Below, piece after piece: positions 60,467 to 64,000 of a stretch of 64,000 bases of DNA (position 1 is the stretch's first letter; every line of letters starts with the position of its first letter). The notes beneath the pieces were generated by a model. That model worked only from the letters and a program-made list of their open reading frames with translations, did not search any database and was not told the DNA's origin. A program made the position numbers and the translations under genes. The stretch is from assembly GCF_005845215.1 (NCBI RefSeq), contig NZ_SPHO01000010.1:62001-126000 (forward strand). The letters run 5' to 3'. The stretch is from Clostridium sp. 1001271st1 H5 (GTDB lineage: Bacteria; Bacillota; Clostridia; Lachnospirales; Lachnospiraceae).

Positions 60467-61827
60467 GGCATTACCTCCTCTCCGGTTTCTTCCTCATCGT
60501 TGCGCTTCAGGATATAGAGTCCCTGGATAATACCGAACAAAAGGAAGGTTCCCAGAATGGAGCTTCCGCCGTAGCTCACAAAGGGCAGGGTTACTCCTGT
60601 GGATGGTATGAACTTGGTCACGCCGCCAACTGTCAGGAATACCTGCACAATATACTCCACTCCCAGGCCAAATGCAATCAGCTTATAGAACACAGCCTGC
60701 ATCCTGGCTGCAATCATCATGAACTGGATAAAACAGCCCAGGCAGATAAGAAGCACGCAGATGGCAAAAATGGCTCCCATTTCCTCTGACACTGCTGAAA
60801 ATATGAAATCCTTCTCCACCACCGGTATCTTTCCAGGCATACCCTGGCAGAGCCCCATTCCAAACCATCCCCCTGTGCCTATGGCAAACAGGGACTGGGT
60901 AATCTGGTATCCTTTGTTCTCTATATCGGCCCAGGGATTGCTCCAGGCAGCCACCCTGCGGCGTACATGGTCAAACAGCTGGTAGGCTGCCAGGGCTGCC
61001 CCTGTCCCCAGTGCGCTTCCTGTTATCAGGTAAATCCAGCTGCCCGTGGCAACGAACAGCATCAGCAGGTATGTGACAAAGAAAATCAGGGCGCTTCCCA
61101 AATCCTTTGACAGCACCAGTACCAGCACATGGGCTCCTGCCACAGCCGTTGTCTTGATTATGGTCTTAAAATCCGTGGACTGATAGAACATGGACGCGAC
61201 GAAAAATACAAAGGTCAGCTTCACAAATTCCGAAGGCTGGATGGAAACACCTGCTATGGTAAGGGACAGCTGGGCCCCGAAGCTCTCATTGCCTGCAGCC
61301 CAAACCACCAGAAGAATGAGCAGCCCTGCCCCTGCATAGACCCACTGAAGTTTGTAAAGCTGCCACACACGTTCCATAATATAGGGCACCAGCCAGGCCA
61401 GGGCCGCGGATATGACCACAATAGCGAACTGGCGCAGGGCCTTGTCCAGGCCCTTTGCCATGGACAGACGGGTAAGCATGATGAAGCCCACGCACAGCAG
61501 CATGCAGGCATTGTTCACCAGAAGCCTGGAAACATTCCGGTACAAAAGGCGGTACAGGTAAATATAGCACAGGAAGAAGACTGCCTGGGCCCCGTAAAAT
61601 GCCAGGAGCATGGCCTGCATACCCTCATCCTCTGTTTTCAGGAACATGACCAGGTACGCCAGAAAATGAATGGCAAACATGGCCCGGTTCTGCCTGGCGC
61701 ACACCCTGCGCTTACGCTCCATGTCCGGGAAGGAAAAAAAGCGGAAATTCGCATAAGTGTACACCGCCATCAGCAGTATCATCAGATATTTGGATATTTC
61801 TACAATCAGATTGGTCATAAGCCTCAC
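60463..61827 (-). CDS. FtsW/RodA/SpoVE-family peptidoglycan polymerase
   Basis: The 454-residue membrane protein has more than ten helices. Typical SEDS motifs are LTIAGVSIQPSEFVKLTFVFF, VLSKDLGSALIFFVTYLLML, GYQITQSLFAIGTGGWFGMG, VEKDFIFSAVSEEMG and FIPSTGVTLPFVSYGGSS. SEDS proteins polymerise glycan strands from lipid II together with a class B PBP, here the next gene. An N-terminal extension of about 100 residues carries additional helices. The gene overlaps both neighbours by four bases. Confidence 0.93.
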   Translation of the reverse strand: MRLMTNLIVEISKYLMILLMAVYTYANFRFFSFPDMERKRRVCARQNRAMFAIHFLAYLVMFLKTEDEGMQAMLLAFYGAQAVFFLCYIYLYRLLYRNVSRLLVNNACMLLCVGFIMLTRLSMAKGLDKALRQFAIVVISAALAWLVPYIMERVWQLYKLQWVYAGAGLLILLVVWAAGNESFGAQLSLTIAGVSIQPSEFVKLTFVFFVASMFYQSTDFKTIIKTTAVAGAHVLVLVLSKDLGSALIFFVTYLLMLFVATGSWIYLITGSALGTGAALAAYQLFDHVRRRVAAWSNPWADIENKGYQITQSLFAIGTGGWFGMGLCQGMPGKIPVVEKDFIFSAVSEEMGAIFAICVLLICLGCFIQFMMIAARMQAVFYKLIAFGLGVEYIVQVFLTVGGVTKFIPSTGVTLPFVSYGGSSILGTFLLFGIIQGLYILKRNDEEETGEEVMP

Positions 61828-64000
61828 TCCACTCCGCGTTTAAAATGTCCCCTGGTGAAGTCTTTGAAGGGGGCTGTTACGGCCCTGTCATATACAAAGG
61901 AACCAATAAATGCATCCAGTACCTTTTCGGTCTGCTCTGCTCCTTCCACTGTAAACTGAAGACGCAGGCGGTCTGCCATGAGCCGGCGCACCTGCTTTTC
62001 GCTGCCCAGCAGGGATACAGGCGCAGGATTGTAAATGGTATTGTAACAGAAGGAGCAGTGATTCTTTACAGGTAATAGGGCGCCTGTTCTGTCCTTCATC
62101 ATGAGGGTTCCCCGTTTACGGGTACACCCCTTCACCGTATTGGTGATGCACTGGGCCGATACCATCATGGGGGCATTGCCATAGATGATAAGCTCGCTGG
62201 CCAGCCCATGGCGGCGGCACGCGCCGAGAACAGGCTCCATCTCCCGGCTGTTCAGCTCCCATGGAATGGTGAGTACAGACGCCCCCATGGAGGCCAGCAC
62301 TTCTGCAGAACGGCTGTTCCAGCCATAGACTGAGGCGTCCATGCCCACAAGCAGGGGATTTGGAAGGTGTTCCTGTTCCATGATATCTTTCAGCCATACA
62401 GTCTCCTCCAGTGCCCGGATTAACACGCCGTCAAATCCGGCCTTCAGAAGCAGACGGCGGCTGTCTCCCAGGTACCTCTGCGCATGGGTCCGGAATATCT
62501 GTGGAAGGGCCAGCCAGCACTGCTTCCCCTGGCAGTGGCATTGCTTTGCAATATCCTTCCACTGGTCCGGACTGAAACCGTCAGCATCCAGATAGACCGC
62601 CCATATCTCACTGCGGGCCAGCACAGGCAAAAGCTGGGCCGGTTCCTCCAGGAAGGCCGTGAGGACGGGGTGGAATTCAGGGACAGGGGACTGTGCGGAT
62701 TCAGACTGGGATTCGGGGGGCCAGACAGCGGACGAATGGCCGGAGGCCAATTTGGTGTCTTCTGCCCTATTTTCCTTCTGTATACCGGATTCCGCCTCCG
62801 TGGCATCTTCACCGGCCAGGGTCCTGACAGGAATCAGCTTTTTTTCCAGCTCCTGAAAGCCGGCGCGGCGCAGCTCGTTAAGCGCCTGGACCGGAAGGAA
62901 CAAATCCCCCCTAATCCGGGCTGTCAGTGTTTCAAAACGGAAGGGACTGCCTCCTGTTTTATTTAACTGTTTTAATACTTTCTCCTGGGTCATGGGCTGT
63001 TTTTCGGCTGCCTGGGGCGCCTGCCCCAGGACCTGGACCTTCGCTCCCCGGCACTCCAGCGTCAGACAGCTGGGGACTCCCTCTGCCAGCTCCACATGTC
63101 CCTGCACATCCTCCTTCAGCTCAGCCTCCACATAGGTCTTGTCCAGATAATCAAAGAGTTTCTGGTTTCCCTCCCTGAACTCCGGTTTTTCCCTCAGGGC
63201 AACCATACCGCGTCCATTGTGCTGCCCGTAGTAACCTTCTGTGAAGCCGCCCCTGTCAAAGAGGTCCAGAAGTGTCCTCCTGTCCTCCTGCTCCACGTAA
63301 TACCCGTCCCGTCCGCATTCTAAATACCGGTCCACGTATTTACGGTAAATACTCACCACGCCTGCCGTATATCTGGGGCTCTTCATTCTTCCCTCTATCT
63401 TAAGGGAGTACACGCCTGCCTCAATGATATCGGGCAGGATGTCAAGGGTACACAGGTCTTTCAGGCTCAGCACGTATCTCTCGCTGCTTTTGTTGAGCGG
63501 GGACGGTCCTGGCTGTCCGGATGAGGCCGTGCGGCCGGATGCGCCCGAATGGCCGGATGCGCCCGAATAGCCGGAACCCCCTGCCCTTTTGTTCCGGGTC
63601 TTTTTCCCGGGCCGTTCATTGATTCGGGTCCGGACACCGGTCTGTCCCGCCTGCTCCGGCATGGAACGGCTCTCTTTCAGACGGCTTATATCCCCTGGCT
63701 CGTACACCGCGTAGGGAAGACGGCAGGGCTGGGCGCAGCGTCCCCTGTTCCCGCTTCTGCCTCCAATGAGGCTGCTCATAAGGCATTGGCCTGAATAGCA
63801 GTAACAGAGGGCTCCGTGCACAAAGCTCTCTATTTCAATATCAACTTCTTCATGGATACGGCGTATTTCCTCCAGGGACATTTCCCTGGCAGTAACCACC
63901 CGGCAGCATCCCATTTCCTTCATCATCCTGGCTCCGTATACACTGGTGACCGTCATCTGTGTACTGGAATGCAGCTCCAGTCCGGGGAAATGCCGCCGCA
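61824..64000 (-). CDS. U32-family peptidase, 5' end beyond the window
   Basis: The frame is open to the right edge, reading RHFPGLELHSSTQMTVTSVYGARMM before the first internal ATG (63956). This is the conserved middle of U32 peptidases, so the start lies outside. The protein contains EIESFVHGALCYCYSGQCLMSS and RGRCAQPCRLPY, the U32 signature with cysteines, and later SLKIEGRMKSPRYTAGVV. A Gly/Ser-rich insertion (near 63480-63640) and a C-terminal DUF3656-like part follow. Relatives act in RNA hydroxylation or proteolysis; role not fixed here. It is in one operon with the FtsW and PBP genes. Confidence 0.88.
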   Translation of the reverse strand, partial: RRHFPGLELHSSTQMTVTSVYGARMMKEMGCCRVVTAREMSLEEIRRIHEEVDIEIESFVHGALCYCYSGQCLMSSLIGGRSGNRGRCAQPCRLPYAVYEPGDISRLKESRSMPEQAGQTGVRTRINERPGKKTRNKRAGGSGYSGASGHSGASGRTASSGQPGPSPLNKSSERYVLSLKDLCTLDILPDIIEAGVYSLKIEGRMKSPRYTAGVVSIYRKYVDRYLECGRDGYYVEQEDRRTLLDLFDRGGFTEGYYGQHNGRGMVALREKPEFREGNQKLFDYLDKTYVEAELKEDVQGHVELAEGVPSCLTLECRGAKVQVLGQAPQAAEKQPMTQEKVLKQLNKTGGSPFRFETLTARIRGDLFLPVQALNELRRAGFQELEKKLIPVRTLAGEDATEAESGIQKENRAEDTKLASGHSSAVWPPESQSESAQSPVPEFHPVLTAFLEEPAQLLPVLARSEIWAVYLDADGFSPDQWKDIAKQCHCQGKQCWLALPQIFRTHAQRYLGDSRRLLLKAGFDGVLIRALEETVWLKDIMEQEHLPNPLLVGMDASVYGWNSRSAEVLASMGASVLTIPWELNSREMEPVLGACRRHGLASELIIYGNAPMMVSAQCITNTVKGCTRKRGTLMMKDRTGALLPVKNHCSFCYNTIYNPAPVSLLGSEKQVRRLMADRLRLQFTVEGAEQTEKVLDAFIGSFVYDRAVTAPFKDFTRGHFKRGVE
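63533..63568 (-). repeat. 18-bp in-frame tandem repeat in the U32 gene
   Basis: GGCCGGATGCGCCCGAAT occurs twice in direct succession and encodes SGASGH/SGASGR-like units of a Gly/Ser-rich insertion. It is in frame and probably variable in copy number. Confidence 0.8.

Noticed and set aside
1..64000. CRISPR arrays, tRNA/rRNA genes and insertion sequences
   Set aside because: I looked for regularly spaced repeats, tRNA-like cloverleaf ends and transposase motifs while reading and saw none. This is a reading by eye, not a search with models.

Overview
The window looks like a chromosomal segment of a gut Lachnospiraceae bacterium. My best guess from memory is an Enterocloster / Clostridium clostridioforme-like organism, but no alignment was made. 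Clues are the mid-GC base composition, strong AGGAGG-type ribosome binding sites, a YesM/YesN-type two-component system, a choline-binding-type surface protein, a Gram-positive CpsB/C/D phosphoregulation module and a clostridial-style xanthine dehydrogenase.

Region 1 (1 to about 40.5 kb, all on the minus strand) is one very long exopolysaccharide/capsule operon, read right to left. It starts with an unknown gene, a PHP tyrosine phosphatase, a Wzz-type adaptor, a tyrosine kinase, an LCP ligase and a secreted protein. A PglF-like dehydratase, a LoaP/NusG-type antiterminator, a PglE-like aminotransferase, the priming phosphoglycosyl transferase, an ATP-grasp enzyme, glycosyltransferases, a Wzy, a pyruvyl transferase and an Fe-S F420-beta-like protein follow. 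Next (16.1-24.2 kb) is an unusual small-molecule cassette: a FemAB-like transferase, an MmgE/PrpD enzyme, an aldo/keto reductase, a phosphonopyruvate-decarboxylase-like TPP enzyme, a TIM-barrel protein, a CitE-like C-C lyase and a two-subunit class I fumarase/tartrate-dehydratase-like enzyme. A second flippase, a SARP-like regulator, two nucleotide-sugar dehydrogenases, a choline-binding protein, more glycosyltransferases, a second Wzx/Wzy pair and two Wzz-like proteins follow. One of the Wzz-like proteins is fused to a degenerate GGDEF domain. Genes overlap or nearly touch throughout.

Region 2 (40.5-42.0 kb) is the control point. A tyrosine recombinase gene lies directly upstream of the operon. 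Its 3' end contains a palindromic site (C) that is inverted relative to two sites (A, B) in front of the operon. The roughly 238-bp segment between B and C carries a near-consensus sigma-A promoter. As assembled, this promoter points away from the operon, so the sequence appears to show the OFF state. Site C with its following T-run also reads as an intrinsic terminator. I interpret this as a phase-variable capsule switch that feeds a LoaP-dependent 40-kb operon.

Region 3 (42.1-51.0 kb) is a divergent carbohydrate-use locus: a GH105 unsaturated glycuronyl hydrolase with YesN/YesM-type regulators on the minus strand, and a sugar ABC importer (binding protein plus two permeases) with a polyol-type dehydrogenase on the plus strand. 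Two similar terminator hairpins lie at its outer ends. Region 4 (51.1-59.0 kb) holds a Nudix hydrolase, a three-subunit xanthine dehydrogenase operon, a YjiH-type membrane protein, a ureohydrolase and a divergent LysR regulator. Region 5 (59.0-64.0 kb) holds a class B PBP, an FtsW/RodA protein and a U32 peptidase that runs off the right edge. I saw no tRNA or rRNA genes, CRISPR array, insertion sequence or prophage.
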